Below, piece after piece: positions 8,983 through 17,961 of a stretch of 64,000 nt of DNA (the first letter of the stretch is position 1; the number at the start of each line of letters is the position of its first letter). The DNA is from Streptomyces sp. NRRL WC-3626 (GTDB lineage: Bacteria > Actinomycetota > Actinomycetes > Streptomycetales > Streptomycetaceae). The stretch is from the NCBI RefSeq assembly GCF_000718785.1, contig NZ_JOCA01000010.1:148574-212573 (forward strand), given 5' to 3'. The translations under genes were made by a program, and so were the position numbers. Below the pieces are notes generated by a model that was given only the letters and a program-made list of their open reading frames with translations, had not been told where the DNA came from and searched no databases.

Positions 8983-10596
8983 ATGACGGACGCGCAGACC
9001 CGGGAAACGACCGGTACCAATCCCCTCGCCCCGGCGCCGCAGGGTGCCCGCACCGCCTCCGACGTGGTCACGCCGGAGCTGGTCGCCCAGCTCACCAAGG
9101 GCGTGGCCGGCTCCGGACGGACCGCGAGCCATTCGCCGTTCACCGGCGAGATCCTCGCCGACCTGCCCGAATCGACGCCCGAGGACGTGGCGGAGGCCTT
9201 CGGTGCCGCCCGCGCCGCCCAGGCGGTCTGGGCGGCGACCCCGGTACGGCAGCGCGCCGCCGTGCTGCTGCGCTTCCACGATCTGGTGCTGGCCCGCCAG
9301 GCCGAGGTGCTCGACCTCATCCAGCTGGAGACCGGCAAGGCCCGCCTGCACGCCCACGAGGAGGTGCTCGCCGTCGCCGTCGCCGCCCGCCACTACGGCC
9401 GCCGTGCCGCCGCCTACCTCCGCCCCAAGCGGCACGCGGGCGCCATCCCGGCCCTGACGAAGGTCACCGAACTGCGCCACCCGCGCGGTGTGGTCGGCCA
9501 GATCGCCCCCTGGAACTACCCCCTCGAACTCTCCGTCGGCGACGCCCTCCCGGCGTTCGTCGCGGGCAACGCGGTCGTGATGAAGCCCGACACGGAGACC
9601 TGCCTCACCGCCCTGTGGGCCCGTGACCTGCTGATCGAGGCCGGACTGCCCGCCGACGTCTTCCAGGTCGTCCTCGGCGAGGGCCCCGTCGTCGGCCCCG
9701 AGGTCGTCAGGCACGCCGACTACGTCTCCTTCACCGGCTCCACCCGCACCGGCCGCGAGGTCGCCCAAAGCGCCGCCGCCCGCCTGGTCGGCGTCTCCCT
9801 CGAACTCGGCGGCAAGAACGCCATGCTGGTCCTCGAGGACGCCGACCTCGACAAGGCCGCCGCGGGCGCCGTCCGCGCCTGCTTCTCCTCCGCCGGCCAG
9901 CTGTGCATCTCCATCGAGCGGCTGTACGTCCACGAGTCCGTCGCCGACGCCTTCCTGGAGCGGTTCGCCGCCCGCACCAAGGCGCTCCGCCTCGGCACCT
10001 CCCTCGCCTACGGCGCCGACATGGGCTCCCTGGTCGGGCAGCGCCAGCTCGACGCCGTCATCCGGCACGTGGACGACGCCGTCGCCCAGGGTGCCAAGGT
10101 CCTCGCGGGGGGCGCGGCCCGCCCCGACATCGGCCCCTACTTCTACGAGCCGACCATCCTCGACGGCGTCGGCGCTCCCATGAGCGTCTGCACCGAGGAG
10201 ACCTTCGGCCCGGTCGTCTCCATCTACCGCTTCTCCTCCGACGACGAGGCGGTCGAGCGCGCCAACTCCACGCCGTACGGCCTGAACTCCTCCGTCTGGA
10301 CGGGCGACGCCCGGCGCGGCCGCGAGATCGCCGCCCGGCTGCGCACCGGCACGGTGAACATCAACGAGGGGTACGCGCCCGCGTACGGCAGTGTCCAGTC
10401 GCCCATGGGCGGCATGAAGGACTCCGGCCTCGGCCGCCGGCACGGCTCCGAGGGCATCCTCAAGTACACCGAGGCCCAGACGGTTGCCCAGCAGCGGCTG
10501 CTCCCGATGGCCCCTTCGCTGGGGATGGACGACGAGAGGTACGCGGCGTTCATGAGCCGCAGCCTGAGGGTGATGAAGGCGTTCCGGTTCAGGTGA
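8983..10596 (+). CDS. Succinic-semialdehyde dehydrogenase family (NAD(P)+-dependent aldehyde dehydrogenase)
   Basis: A 537-residue aldehyde dehydrogenase. It shows the cofactor-side motif APWNYPLE, FTGSTRTGR near the nucleotide site, the general-base segment LELGGKN, and the catalytic cysteine C308 in SAGQLCIS. CTEETFGPV and the SPMGGMKDSG end segment are typical of the succinate-semialdehyde branch, which oxidises succinic semialdehyde to succinate in GABA catabolism. The substrate is inferred from the family only. A flavoprotein gene follows after a dispersed hairpin repeat. Confidence 0.9.
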   Translation: MTDAQTRETTGTNPLAPAPQGARTASDVVTPELVAQLTKGVAGSGRTASHSPFTGEILADLPESTPEDVAEAFGAARAAQAVWAATPVRQRAAVLLRFHDLVLARQAEVLDLIQLETGKARLHAHEEVLAVAVAARHYGRRAAAYLRPKRHAGAIPALTKVTELRHPRGVVGQIAPWNYPLELSVGDALPAFVAGNAVVMKPDTETCLTALWARDLLIEAGLPADVFQVVLGEGPVVGPEVVRHADYVSFTGSTRTGREVAQSAAARLVGVSLELGGKNAMLVLEDADLDKAAAGAVRACFSSAGQLCISIERLYVHESVADAFLERFAARTKALRLGTSLAYGADMGSLVGQRQLDAVIRHVDDAVAQGAKVLAGGAARPDIGPYFYEPTILDGVGAPMSVCTEETFGPVVSIYRFSSDDEAVERANSTPYGLNSSVWTGDARRGREIAARLRTGTVNINEGYAPAYGSVQSPMGGMKDSGLGRRHGSEGILKYTEAQTVAQQRLLPMAPSLGMDDERYAAFMSRSLRVMKAFRFR

Positions 10597-10599
10597 GCA

Positions 10600-10660
10600 C
10601 CCCAGGGGCGCGGGGCTGAATCGATACGCGGCTCCGCCGCGTGAGCGCGCCCGACCGACG
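10600..10660. repeat. Dispersed intergenic hairpin repeat
   Basis: The gap between the two oxidoreductase genes holds a GC-rich element with the perfect hairpin ACGCGGC-TCC-GCCGCGT at 10626-10642, preceded by GGGGCGCGGGGCTG. From memory this type of sequence recurs many times between Streptomyces genes. It may end or attenuate transcription after the dehydrogenase gene, but no T-tract follows. Confidence 0.5.
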
Positions 10661-10694
10661 ACGATCCGCACGCGAACTCAGAGGGGGAGCCCCC

Positions 10695-12485
10695 GTGTCC
10701 CAAGACGCTTACGACTACGACGTCCTCGTCGTAGGCTCCGGCTTCGGCGGCTCCGTGACCGCCCTCCGTCTGACGGAGAAGGGCTACACCGTCGGCGTCC
10801 TGGAGGCCGGCCGCCGCTGGACCCGGCAGACCCTGCCGAAGAACTCCTGGGACCTGAGGAACTACCTCTGGGCGCCGAAACTCGGCATGTACGGCATCCA
10901 GCGCATCCACCTGCTCGGCAATGTCATGGTGCTGGCGGGCGCGGGCGTCGGCGGCGGCTCCCTGAACTACGCCAATACGCTCTACATACCGCCCAAGCCG
11001 TTCTTCGACGACCCCCAGTGGGGGCACATCACCGACTGGCAGGACGAACTGGCCCCGTACTACGACCAGGCCAAGCGCATGCTCGGCGTACGGCTCAATC
11101 CCACGATGACCCCGTCCGACGTGCATCTGAAGGCGGCGGCCGAACGGATGGGCGTGGGCGACAGCTTCCACATGGCGCCGGTCGGCGTCTTCTTCGGCGA
11201 CGGCGAGGACGCCGACGGTACGGCGAAGGCGGAGCCGGGACACGAGGTGCCGGACCCGTACTTCGGCGGGGCGGGTCCGTCGCGCCGCGCCTGTACCGAG
11301 TGCGGCGAGTGCATGACCGGCTGCCGGCACGGCGCGAAGAACACCCTCAACGAGAACTACCTCCACCTCGCCGAGAAGGCGGGCGCGGTGGTGCATCCGA
11401 TGACGACGGCCGTCTCGGTCACGGAGGACTCGCGGGGCGGGTTCGCCGTCGCCACGCTCCCGACCGACGACCGCCGCAAGGGTGAGGGCCGTACCTTCCG
11501 GGCCCGCCGGGTCGTCCTGGCCGCCGGCACCTACGGCACCCAGACCCTGCTGCACCGGATGAAGGCGGGCGGGCAACTGCCGTACCTCTCCGAGAAGCTG
11601 GGCGAGCTGACCCGTACCAACTCCGAGGCCCTCGTCGGCGCGCAGACCGACGACCGCCGTTACCGCAAGGCCACGGGCGCGCCGAAGGCCGACTTCACCC
11701 GCGGTGTGGCCATCACGTCGTCGGTCCACCCCGACGCGAACACCCATATCGAGCCGGTCCGCTACGGCCGCGGCTCCAACTCGATGGGCGGGCTGTCCAT
11801 CCTCCAGGTGCCGTACGCGGGCGGCGGCTCGGGCGCGGGCCGGGTCCTCGGCTGGCTGGGCAACGCCGCCCGGCACCCCTGGCTGCTGCTCCGTTCGCTG
11901 TCCAACCGCCGCTGGTCGGAGCGGACCATCATCGGCCTGGTGATGCAGTCGCTGGACAACTCCCTGACGACGTACCTCAAGCCGTCCGGGGCGGGCCGGG
12001 GCCTGCTCACCGCGAGGCAGGGGCACGGCGCCCCCAACCCCAAGCAGATCAAGGCGGCATCGGACGGCGCGTCGGCGCTGGCGGCCGAGATCAACGGCTT
12101 CGCCGGCTCCAACGTCGGCGAGCTGACGGGGATGCCGCTGACCGCCCATTTCCTGGGCGGCTGCCCGATCGGCGCCTCCCGCGAGACCGGCGTGATCGAC
12201 CCGTACCACCGCCTCTACGGCCACCCCGGCATCTCGGTCGTGGACGGGGCGGCGGTCTCGGCGAACCTGGGCGTCAACCCCTCCCTGACCATCACGGCAC
12301 AGGCGGAGCGGGCGATGTCGTACTGGCCCAACCGGGACGAGGCCGACCCGCGCCCCCGGCAGGGCGAGCCCTACCGCCGCCTGGAGCCGGTCGCACCGAA
12401 CTCCCCGACGGTCCCGGCGGAGGCCTTCGGCGCCCTGAGACTGCCGTTCCTGGGGATGCCCGCGGTGCCGCCGAAGCGGGACTGA
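10695..12485 (+). CDS. GMC-family flavoprotein oxidoreductase (ChoD/cholesterol-oxidase-like)
   Basis: A 596-residue FAD protein starting at GTG 10695 behind GAGGGGGAG. The dinucleotide-binding motif VVGSGFGGS is at residues 11-19, and NPSLTITAQAER near the C-terminus is the conserved GMC end motif. From about residue 200 a cysteine cluster CTECGECMTGC followed by RHGAKNTL resembles a ferredoxin CxxCxxCxxxC signature; the same feature occurs from memory in mycobacterial ChoD. The family oxidises alcohols or sterols. The substrate here is unknown, and nothing nearby suggests a sterol-degradation cluster. It may form an electron-transfer pair with the dehydrogenase upstream. Confidence 0.88.
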   Translation: MSQDAYDYDVLVVGSGFGGSVTALRLTEKGYTVGVLEAGRRWTRQTLPKNSWDLRNYLWAPKLGMYGIQRIHLLGNVMVLAGAGVGGGSLNYANTLYIPPKPFFDDPQWGHITDWQDELAPYYDQAKRMLGVRLNPTMTPSDVHLKAAAERMGVGDSFHMAPVGVFFGDGEDADGTAKAEPGHEVPDPYFGGAGPSRRACTECGECMTGCRHGAKNTLNENYLHLAEKAGAVVHPMTTAVSVTEDSRGGFAVATLPTDDRRKGEGRTFRARRVVLAAGTYGTQTLLHRMKAGGQLPYLSEKLGELTRTNSEALVGAQTDDRRYRKATGAPKADFTRGVAITSSVHPDANTHIEPVRYGRGSNSMGGLSILQVPYAGGGSGAGRVLGWLGNAARHPWLLLRSLSNRRWSERTIIGLVMQSLDNSLTTYLKPSGAGRGLLTARQGHGAPNPKQIKAASDGASALAAEINGFAGSNVGELTGMPLTAHFLGGCPIGASRETGVIDPYHRLYGHPGISVVDGAAVSANLGVNPSLTITAQAERAMSYWPNRDEADPRPRQGEPYRRLEPVAPNSPTVPAEAFGALRLPFLGMPAVPPKRD

Positions 12486-12734
12486 GTCCCCTGGGCGGGA
12501 AGGGCCGGACAAGGAAGAAGGACCTGTGCCCCCCTCCGAGCTCAGGTCCCTCTCCCCAGTCCATGTGGTCCATGTGGTCCGCGAGGATGTCAGTGAGTGT
12601 GATCAACCAGGCGGGCGGATGGTTGTCCTGACGATCAGCGGTTTTTCGTGTGAGCTGGATCACATGTGAGTCGTGATCATCGCTGGCGTACGCTCGCCGC
12701 CTACGACCGCCGTCGAGAGAGAGTCCGCGAGCCC

Positions 12735-13949
12735 GTGGCCGAGCAGCCGTCCGAAGAGCACAGACCGGAGTCCTCCTCTCTCCCCGACGACGTCTGGGAG
12801 AAGTTCGTCGAGGACAGTGAGCGCGACATCCGCGCCTCCGCGCCGAAGGAACCGTCGGCGCGGGCGCGCATGGTGACCGAGCGGCTGCGGGCGATGGACG
12901 AGGCGCAGGCGAGGGCGGCCGCGGGCGGCAGGCGCCGTACGGGCGGGAAGCGGAGGACGGCGCCGCCCGCCCGGCCCGACGGCTGGCGTGCGAGCCCGCC
13001 CCTGCGGGTCCTGGAGCGCCCCACCTCGCGGCGGCGCCGGATCTGGAGCGTGGCCGGGATCGTGGTGGCCGTGGTGCTGGCCGTGGTCGTCGTCAATCCG
13101 TCCGCCGCGCTGTCCTGGCTGCCCGGAAGCCTTGGCGAGGACGAGGCGCCTGCGGCCGACGCCACTCCGCTCGCCCCCGAGACCGGCCGGCCCGGTGCCG
13201 CGCCCTCCGACGCCCCCGCCGGCACCCCCACGCGGGCGAAGCCGTACGCCGGGTCCCCCGCCGCCCGGTGGGAGGCCGGAGCGGACGCCATCCGGCCGCC
13301 CGTGGCGACGGCCGTGGGCGGGGTCCCCGCCGACCGGATCCGGGCCGCGCTGAACGGCACGAAGGATTTCCTGGTCGCCGCCCACCTCGATCCCGCCGTC
13401 CTGAAGGGCGAGCGGCCGGTGAAGGCGCTGGATCTCGTGGACCCGGCGGAGAAGGAGTTCCTCGCCGATCTGCGCGACGCCCTGCGCGAGCCCACGGAGA
13501 AGAACGACCCGGTGTGGACGTTCACCCGCTTCGATCCCGCGGAGGTCGAACTCGCGGGCGAGGTGCGGGTGCGGGGCCGTATGACGGTCGAGCCCGTGAA
13601 GGGGGCCGCCGGGCGGGCCGTGATCAAGGCCGACTACACCTTCGTGTATCCGATGGCCCGTGCCGGGGGCGGTGACGACGAGGTGAGCAGGGCCGTCGTC
13701 CGCCGCACGGTCGAGGTGGAGGCCGTGGACCCGGCAAGGTTCCAGGCCGCCGAGGGTCACATCTGGATCACCGATGTCAACGGCGAGATATCCAACGACG
13801 ACTGCCGGGACGGTGACGGCGTCATCCGCCCGCAGTTCTTCGCCGACCGGCACCGGAGTTCCGAGCCGTCCGGCCCGAAGCGCGACCCGTACGACCGCAG
13901 CCGGAGCCTGGACGGCGCGGCGGACTGCGGAGTCGTGACCCGCACCTGA
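12735..13949 (+). CDS. Uncharacterised single-pass membrane protein
   Basis: About 404 residues if GTG 12735 (VAEQPSEEH) is the start; GTG 12723 and 12666 are alternatives in the same frame. The N-terminal 100 residues are charged and include LPDDVWEKFVEDSERDIRASAP. One membrane segment lies near 101-125, followed by a Pro/Ala linker and an extracytoplasmic domain of about 230 residues ending in DCRDGDGVIRPQFFADR and a C-terminal cysteine (ADCGVV). It looks like a Streptomyces-specific family with a conserved cytoplasmic head and outer domain. No function can be assigned. Confidence 0.8.
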   Translation: MAEQPSEEHRPESSSLPDDVWEKFVEDSERDIRASAPKEPSARARMVTERLRAMDEAQARAAAGGRRRTGGKRRTAPPARPDGWRASPPLRVLERPTSRRRRIWSVAGIVVAVVLAVVVVNPSAALSWLPGSLGEDEAPAADATPLAPETGRPGAAPSDAPAGTPTRAKPYAGSPAARWEAGADAIRPPVATAVGGVPADRIRAALNGTKDFLVAAHLDPAVLKGERPVKALDLVDPAEKEFLADLRDALREPTEKNDPVWTFTRFDPAEVELAGEVRVRGRMTVEPVKGAAGRAVIKADYTFVYPMARAGGGDDEVSRAVVRRTVEVEAVDPARFQAAEGHIWITDVNGEISNDDCRDGDGVIRPQFFADRHRSSEPSGPKRDPYDRSRSLDGAADCGVVTRT

Positions 13950-14010
13950 GCCGTACGGGCCGCCGGGCCTCGCTCTCCGCGGCCGTACGGGCCGCCCGGC
14001 CTCGCCCTCC

Positions 14011-14077
14011 GCGGGCAATCGTGCCGCAGGGCGGCACGGGTGGGCGCGACGGCACCCCGCAAGCGCCGGGCCGCGCG
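14011..14077 (+). repeat. Intergenic hairpin repeat, copy A
   Basis: One of four loci in the window with a shared 67-bp GC-rich sequence. Its core is the hairpin GTGCCG...CGGCAC followed by GGGTGGGCGCGACGGCACC and CGCAAGCGCCGGGCCGCG. Upstream, at 13950-14011, a 32-bp unit starting GCCGTACGGG occurs twice in tandem. This copy lies downstream of the gene ending at 13949, in that gene's sense direction, between convergent genes. Confidence 0.75.
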
Positions 14078-14164
14078 AACACCCCCCGCCCCACCCCCAC
14101 GCGCGGCACCCCCCAGGCGCGGGGCCGCGCGAGCATCCCCTCCCCGCGCAGCGAAACCGCAGGT

Positions 14165-14452
14165 TCAGATCCGGCCCCGGCACAGCTCCAGCAGGGTCAT
14201 CGCAAGCGTCGTACCCGGCTTGCCCAGCGCGTCCCGGTAATGGGCGAGAACCTCCATCTCACGGGAGAGGTTCACACGCCGACCGCCGGAGGCGATCCGT
14301 TCCTTCTGGATGACGGCCGACACGGCCATCCGCTCCTGCATCAGCCCGATGATCCGATCATCGAGCGCGTCGATCCGTTCACGCGCACCGCTGATCAGCT
14401 CAGCTGCCTCGCTGGTACGCGCGCCGGTCTTCTCGGTCGGGGTGGTGGTCAT
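14165..14452 (-). CDS. Chorismate mutase (AroQ class)
   Basis: A 95-residue monofunctional chorismate mutase, which converts chorismate to prephenate, the branch point to Phe and Tyr. The AroQ helical pattern is visible: ARERIDALDDRIIGLMQERMAV in the first helix, VNLSREMEVLAHYR around the second, and LLELCRGRI at the end. The first-helix arginine and the lysine in IQKERI are the expected substrate contacts. GAGGAG precedes the ATG. Transcription appears to start about 200 bp upstream, at a leader peptide and attenuator described separately (14525-14690). Confidence 0.92.
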   Translation of the reverse strand: MTTTPTEKTGARTSEAAELISGARERIDALDDRIIGLMQERMAVSAVIQKERIASGGRRVNLSREMEVLAHYRDALGKPGTTLAMTLLELCRGRI

Positions 14453-14524
14453 CTCGGGGCTCCTCGGTGAGGTGAATCGTCGGCCTCGGTGCCCCGGAGC
14501 GGCAAGACCCGGAGGAGAACGCCA

Positions 14525-14555
14525 GACGCCCCGGACCTTGTCGGCCCGGGGCGCC
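14525..14555 (-). terminator. Attenuator terminator hairpin before chorismate mutase
   Basis: Read on the minus strand, the arms GGCGCCCCGGGCC and GGUCCGGGGCGUC form a 13-bp stem (two G-U pairs) with the loop GACAA. UGGCGUUCUCCUCC follows. It sits 22 nt after the stop of the leader peptide and about 70 nt before the chorismate mutase ATG, the expected place for an intrinsic terminator controlled by leader translation. A competing pairing is possible between CGGCCC in leader codons 14-15 and GGGCCG in the 5' arm of this hairpin. Confidence 0.75.
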
Positions 14556-14577
14556 TGGGAAGTCGCTTGTCAGTTGC

Positions 14578-14649
14578 TCAAGCAGCACGACCATGGCAGC
14601 CGGCGGGCCGGTTGCCATAGGTAAAGAGGAAGGTCGGGTGCGTGAGCAT
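14578..14649 (-). CDS. Aromatic leader peptide (23 residues)
   Basis: A minus-strand reading frame beginning at the ATG expected to be transcript position +1. Residues 7-11 are FLFTY, so two Phe and one Tyr codons lie together, one Phe as TTT and the Tyr as TAT. Both codons are rare in such a GC-rich genome, which would sharpen sensitivity to charged tRNA. The peptide is followed by a strong hairpin and then by chorismate mutase, the committed enzyme for Phe and Tyr. No ribosome-binding site precedes it, consistent with a leaderless start. It fits a pheL-like regulatory peptide rather than a functional protein. Confidence 0.75.
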   Translation of the reverse strand: MLTHPTFLFTYGNRPAGCHGRAA

Positions 14650-14684
14650 GGCCCCAGTATGCCCAAACGGGCGCGCCCGTCCAA
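14650..14684 (-). promoter_or_regulatory. Predicted promoter of the leader peptide / chorismate mutase transcript
   Basis: On the minus strand, TTGGAC (14679-14684) and CATACT (14656-14661) are separated by exactly 17 bases. The -10 box ends six bases before the leader ATG, so the transcript probably starts at that A and is leaderless. This resembles the principal vegetative sigma (HrdB-type) consensus. Confidence 0.7.
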
Positions 14685-14795
14685 CCCGGGTCGCATGCTG
14701 AGACGGCCCCCGCGCCCGGTGGCGGGACGGGCCCTCCTCCCGCCTCGGTAGACTCGGGAGGCACAAGCCCCCGCCCCACCGCCGGAAGGCACCTC

Positions 14796-16376
14796 GTGTC
14801 ATCAGCGTCTCCCGCTGCCAACGCGCCCGACACCGTCCTGGTCGTCGACTTCGGCGCGCAGTACGCCCAGCTCATCGCCCGTCGCGTCCGCGAGGCGCGG
14901 GTCTACAGCGAGATCGTGCCGAGCACCATGCCGGTCGAGGAGATCCTCGCCAAGAACCCCGCGGCGATCATCCTGTCCGGCGGCCCCTCGTCCGTGTACG
15001 AGGAGGGCGCCCCCCGCCTCGACCGCGCGCTCTTCGAGGCCGGCGTCCCCGTCTTCGGCATGTGCTACGGCTTCCAGCTCATGGCGCAGAGCCTGGGCGG
15101 CCAGGTGGACAACACCGGCGCCCGCGAGTACGGCCGTACGGATCTGCACGTCTCCAGGAGCTCCTCCACCCTCTTCGAGGGCACCCCGGACGAGCAGGCC
15201 GTCTGGATGTCGCACGGCGACGCCTGCTCCGCCGCCCCCGAGGGCTTCACCGTCACCGCGTCGACGGACGTCGTCCCGGTCGCCGCGTTCGAGAACGACG
15301 ACAAGAAGCTCTACGGCGTCCAGTACCACCCCGAGGTGATGCACTCCACGCACGGACAGCAGGTGCTGGAGCACTTCCTGTACCGGGGCGCGGGCCTCAC
15401 CCCGAACTGGACCACCGGCAACGTGATCGAGGAGCAGGTCGCCGCGATCCGCGAGCTGGTCGGCGACAAGCGGGCGATCTGCGGTCTGTCCGGCGGTGTG
15501 GACTCCGCCGTCGCCGCCGCTCTCGTCCAGAAGGCCATCGGCTCCCAGCTGACCTGCGTGTACGTCGACCACGGTCTGATGCGCAAGGGCGAGACCGAGC
15601 AGGTCGAGAAGGACTTCGTGGCCGCGACCGGCGTTCAGCTGAAGGTCGTGGACGCGGAAGAGCGGTTCCTGGACGCGCTGAAGGGCGTCTCCGACCCCGA
15701 GCAGAAGCGGAAGATCATCGGCCGCGAGTTCATCCGGGTCTTCGAGCAGGCCCAGGCCGAGATCATCGCCGACGCGGGCCCCGCCGTGGAGTTCCTGGTC
15801 CAGGGCACCCTCTACCCGGACGTCGTCGAGTCCGGCGGCGGCACCGGCACCGCCAACATCAAGTCCCACCACAACGTGGGCGGACTGCCCGAGGACCTCG
15901 AGTTCCAGCTGATCGAGCCGCTGCGCCAGCTGTTCAAGGACGAGGTCCGCATGGTCGGCCAGGAGCTCGGCCTGCCGGACGAGATCGTCCAGCGCCAGCC
16001 GTTCCCCGGCCCCGGCCTCGGTATCCGCATCGTCGGCGAGGTCACCAAGGAGCGGCTCGACCTGCTCCGCGAGGCCGACGCCATCGCCCGCGAGGAACTG
16101 ACCTCGGCCGGCCTGGACCGCGACATCTGGCAGTGCCCGGTCGTCCTGCTCGCCGACGTGCGGTCGGTGGGCGTCCAGGGCGACGGCCGCACCTACGGCC
16201 ACCCGATCGTGCTGCGCCCCGTCTCCAGCGAGGACGCCATGACCGCCGACTGGTCGCGGCTGCCGTACGACGTCCTCGCGAAGATCTCCACCCGGATCAC
16301 CAACGAGGTGCGGGACGTCAACCGCGTGGTCCTCGACGTCACCTCCAAGCCGCCGGGGACCATCGAGTGGGAGTGA
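14796..16376 (+). CDS. guaA: GMP synthase (glutamine-hydrolysing)
   Basis: A 526-residue enzyme that aminates XMP to GMP with glutamine and ATP. The N-terminal class I amidotransferase domain carries the nucleophile C90 in GMCYGFQ and the histidine in YHPEVMH. The ATP-pyrophosphatase loop SGGVDSAV is near residue 232, and the C-terminal dimerisation domain ends [21 protein letters not shown], as in other GuaA proteins. Start GTG 14796 follows GGAAGG. Full-length and intact. From memory the same gene order (chorismate mutase, guaA) occurs in S. coelicolor. Confidence 0.97.
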   Translation: MSSASPAANAPDTVLVVDFGAQYAQLIARRVREARVYSEIVPSTMPVEEILAKNPAAIILSGGPSSVYEEGAPRLDRALFEAGVPVFGMCYGFQLMAQSLGGQVDNTGAREYGRTDLHVSRSSSTLFEGTPDEQAVWMSHGDACSAAPEGFTVTASTDVVPVAAFENDDKKLYGVQYHPEVMHSTHGQQVLEHFLYRGAGLTPNWTTGNVIEEQVAAIRELVGDKRAICGLSGGVDSAVAAALVQKAIGSQLTCVYVDHGLMRKGETEQVEKDFVAATGVQLKVVDAEERFLDALKGVSDPEQKRKIIGREFIRVFEQAQAEIIADAGPAVEFLVQGTLYPDVVESGGGTGTANIKSHHNVGGLPEDLEFQLIEPLRQLFKDEVRMVGQELGLPDEIVQRQPFPGPGLGIRIVGEVTKERLDLLREADAIAREELTSAGLDRDIWQCPVVLLADVRSVGVQGDGRTYGHPIVLRPVSSEDAMTADWSRLPYDVLAKISTRITNEVRDVNRVVLDVTSKPPGTIEWE

Positions 16377-16389
16377 CCCTCACGGGTCA
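16374..16389. terminator. Small hairpin shared by the convergent guaA and PNPOx genes
   Basis: TGACCC-TCAC-GGGTCA spans the stop codons of both convergent genes, which are only 10 bp apart. The stem is 6 bp without a T-tract, so termination strength is uncertain. Confidence 0.4.
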
Positions 16390-16866
16390 GGTCCGTTTGA
16401 GGGTGCGCACCGGCTCTCCGGGCTTCCAGACCTGGACGACCAGATACTTCTCGTCCTCGACGTAGGTCCGTACGACCTCCGTCAGCCCGGTGCGGAAGAG
16501 GTGGAACGGCTCCGGCGGTTCCACCTCTTCGGTGTACCGGCCCCGGGTCTCCGTGTCGTCGTCGGCGATCTCGACCGCCCGGCCGGCGACCCGCACGTCA
16601 CCGCCGCCCATGCCGGTGCCCGCGCCCGGGTTCGCCTGGAGCGCGAAGCGCGGGTCGCGGCGCAGATCGTGCGCCTTGAGCGAGTCCGGCATCATGCCGA
16701 GCCACAGCTCGCCGTCCAGGAAGCGCACCTCCAGGCCGCTGGTGCGGGGCGAGCCGTCCTTGCGCAGGGTCGCCAGAACGTGGTGCGTGTGCGCGGCGAA
16801 CCGCTCCTCCACCGTCTTCGCGAGGTCCGGTTCGGCGGCGGTGAAGGCCGCCCAGTTCGTCTCCAT
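16387..16866 (-). CDS. Pyridoxamine 5'-phosphate oxidase-like (PNPOx/FMN) family protein
   Basis: A 159-residue split-barrel protein. HVLATLRKDGSPRTSGLEV is the typical N-terminal strand pair, GELWLGMMPDSLKAHDLRRDP carries the usual phosphate/flavin contact segment, and FALQANP follows. Family members bind FMN, F420 or haem and act as reductases or oxidases on small molecules. The ATG at 16866 was chosen; the longer open frame is antisense to the aldolase gene. Convergent with guaA. No specific substrate can be assigned. Confidence 0.87.
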   Translation of the reverse strand: METNWAAFTAAEPDLAKTVEERFAAHTHHVLATLRKDGSPRTSGLEVRFLDGELWLGMMPDSLKAHDLRRDPRFALQANPGAGTGMGGGDVRVAGRAVEIADDDTETRGRYTEEVEPPEPFHLFRTGLTEVVRTYVEDEKYLVVQVWKPGEPVRTLKRT

Positions 16867-17040
16867 GGGCCGAGTGTGGCGGGGATACCGGACATCCTGT
16901 GTCGGGTATCGGCGGTGTCCTCCGGATGGAGCAGCCCGTTCCGTCACGTCCCGTACCGCATCTTTACGGAAGCGAGCTGTCGTACGGGGCGGCCCACCGG
17001 TAACTTCCGCCCCGTACGCACACCCCCCGCGGGAGGACTC

Positions 17041-17835
17041 ATGCACGGGCCCACGCCGCCCCTGCCGCTGCCCACCGACAAGCTGCGCTTCGCCATGCCG
17101 CCCATGCACGAGTCGGTCGAGGACGAACGCCGGCACCGCAAGGAGCGGCTCGCCGGCGCGCTGCGGCTGTTCGGCCGGCTCGGCTACGAGGACGGTGTCT
17201 CGGGGCACATCACCGCACGCGACCCGGAGTTCAGCGACTGCTTCTGGGTCAACCCGTTCGGCATGCCCTTCCGCCAGGTCACCGTGAGCGACCTGGTGCT
17301 CGCCAACCGGGACGGCCAGGTCGTCGAGGGCGGCCACCACGTCAACCAGGCCGCGTTCACCGTGCACGCCCAGGTGCACGCCGCCCGGCCCGACGTCGTC
17401 GCCGTAGCCCACTGCCACTCCGTGCACGGGCGCGCCCTCGCCGCCCTCGGCGACCTCCTCGACCCGATCACCCAGGAGAGCTGCGCCTTCTACGAGGACC
17501 ACGCCCTCTACGACGCCTACAGCGGCGTCACCGTCGACGCCGAGGAGGGCAGAAGGATCGCCGGGGAGCTCGGCTCCCACAAGGCGCTGGTGCTGCGCAA
17601 CCACGGTCTGCTCACCGTGGGCGACTCGGTGGACGCGGCGGCCTGGTGGTTCGTGACGATGGAGCGCTCCTGCCAGGTGCAGCTCACCGCGAAGGCGGCG
17701 GGCCGGCCCGTCCTCATCGACCACCGGCAGGCGGTGGCGACACGGGAGCAGGTGGGCGGGGACCTGGTGGCATGGATCAACTACCAGCCGATGTGGCAGG
17801 ACATCAGCCGCAGCGAGCCCGATCTGCTGAGCTGA
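17041..17835 (+). CDS. Class II aldolase/adducin-family protein
   Basis: A 264-residue protein of the zinc-dependent class II aldolase/adducin fold. The metal ligands are visible as H-C-H in AVAHCHSVHG (about residue 123 onward) and the later histidine in LVLRNHGLLTVG. DGVSGHITARDPE matches the N-terminal glycine-rich phosphate-binding region. Related enzymes cleave sugar phosphates such as fuculose- or ribulose-phosphate; the substrate here is not evident. ATG 17041 follows GGGAGGACT. Confidence 0.9.
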   Translation: MHGPTPPLPLPTDKLRFAMPPMHESVEDERRHRKERLAGALRLFGRLGYEDGVSGHITARDPEFSDCFWVNPFGMPFRQVTVSDLVLANRDGQVVEGGHHVNQAAFTVHAQVHAARPDVVAVAHCHSVHGRALAALGDLLDPITQESCAFYEDHALYDAYSGVTVDAEEGRRIAGELGSHKALVLRNHGLLTVGDSVDAAAWWFVTMERSCQVQLTAKAAGRPVLIDHRQAVATREQVGGDLVAWINYQPMWQDISRSEPDLLS

Positions 17836-17961
17836 CTGCCATGGCAAGCCGGGTGCCCTGTCAACCGGTTGCCTTCGAATTCACCCGTACTGACCGGGCC
17901 TGCCGAACGGTGGGGCGCCGGCGTAGGGCACAATTCGCTTTCGTCACAGGGGACTTGTGTC

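Noticed and set aside
14567..14575. TTGTCAGTT between leader peptide and attenuator
   Set aside because: It deviates at the ninth base and has no -10 box at the right spacing; it overlaps the leader stop.
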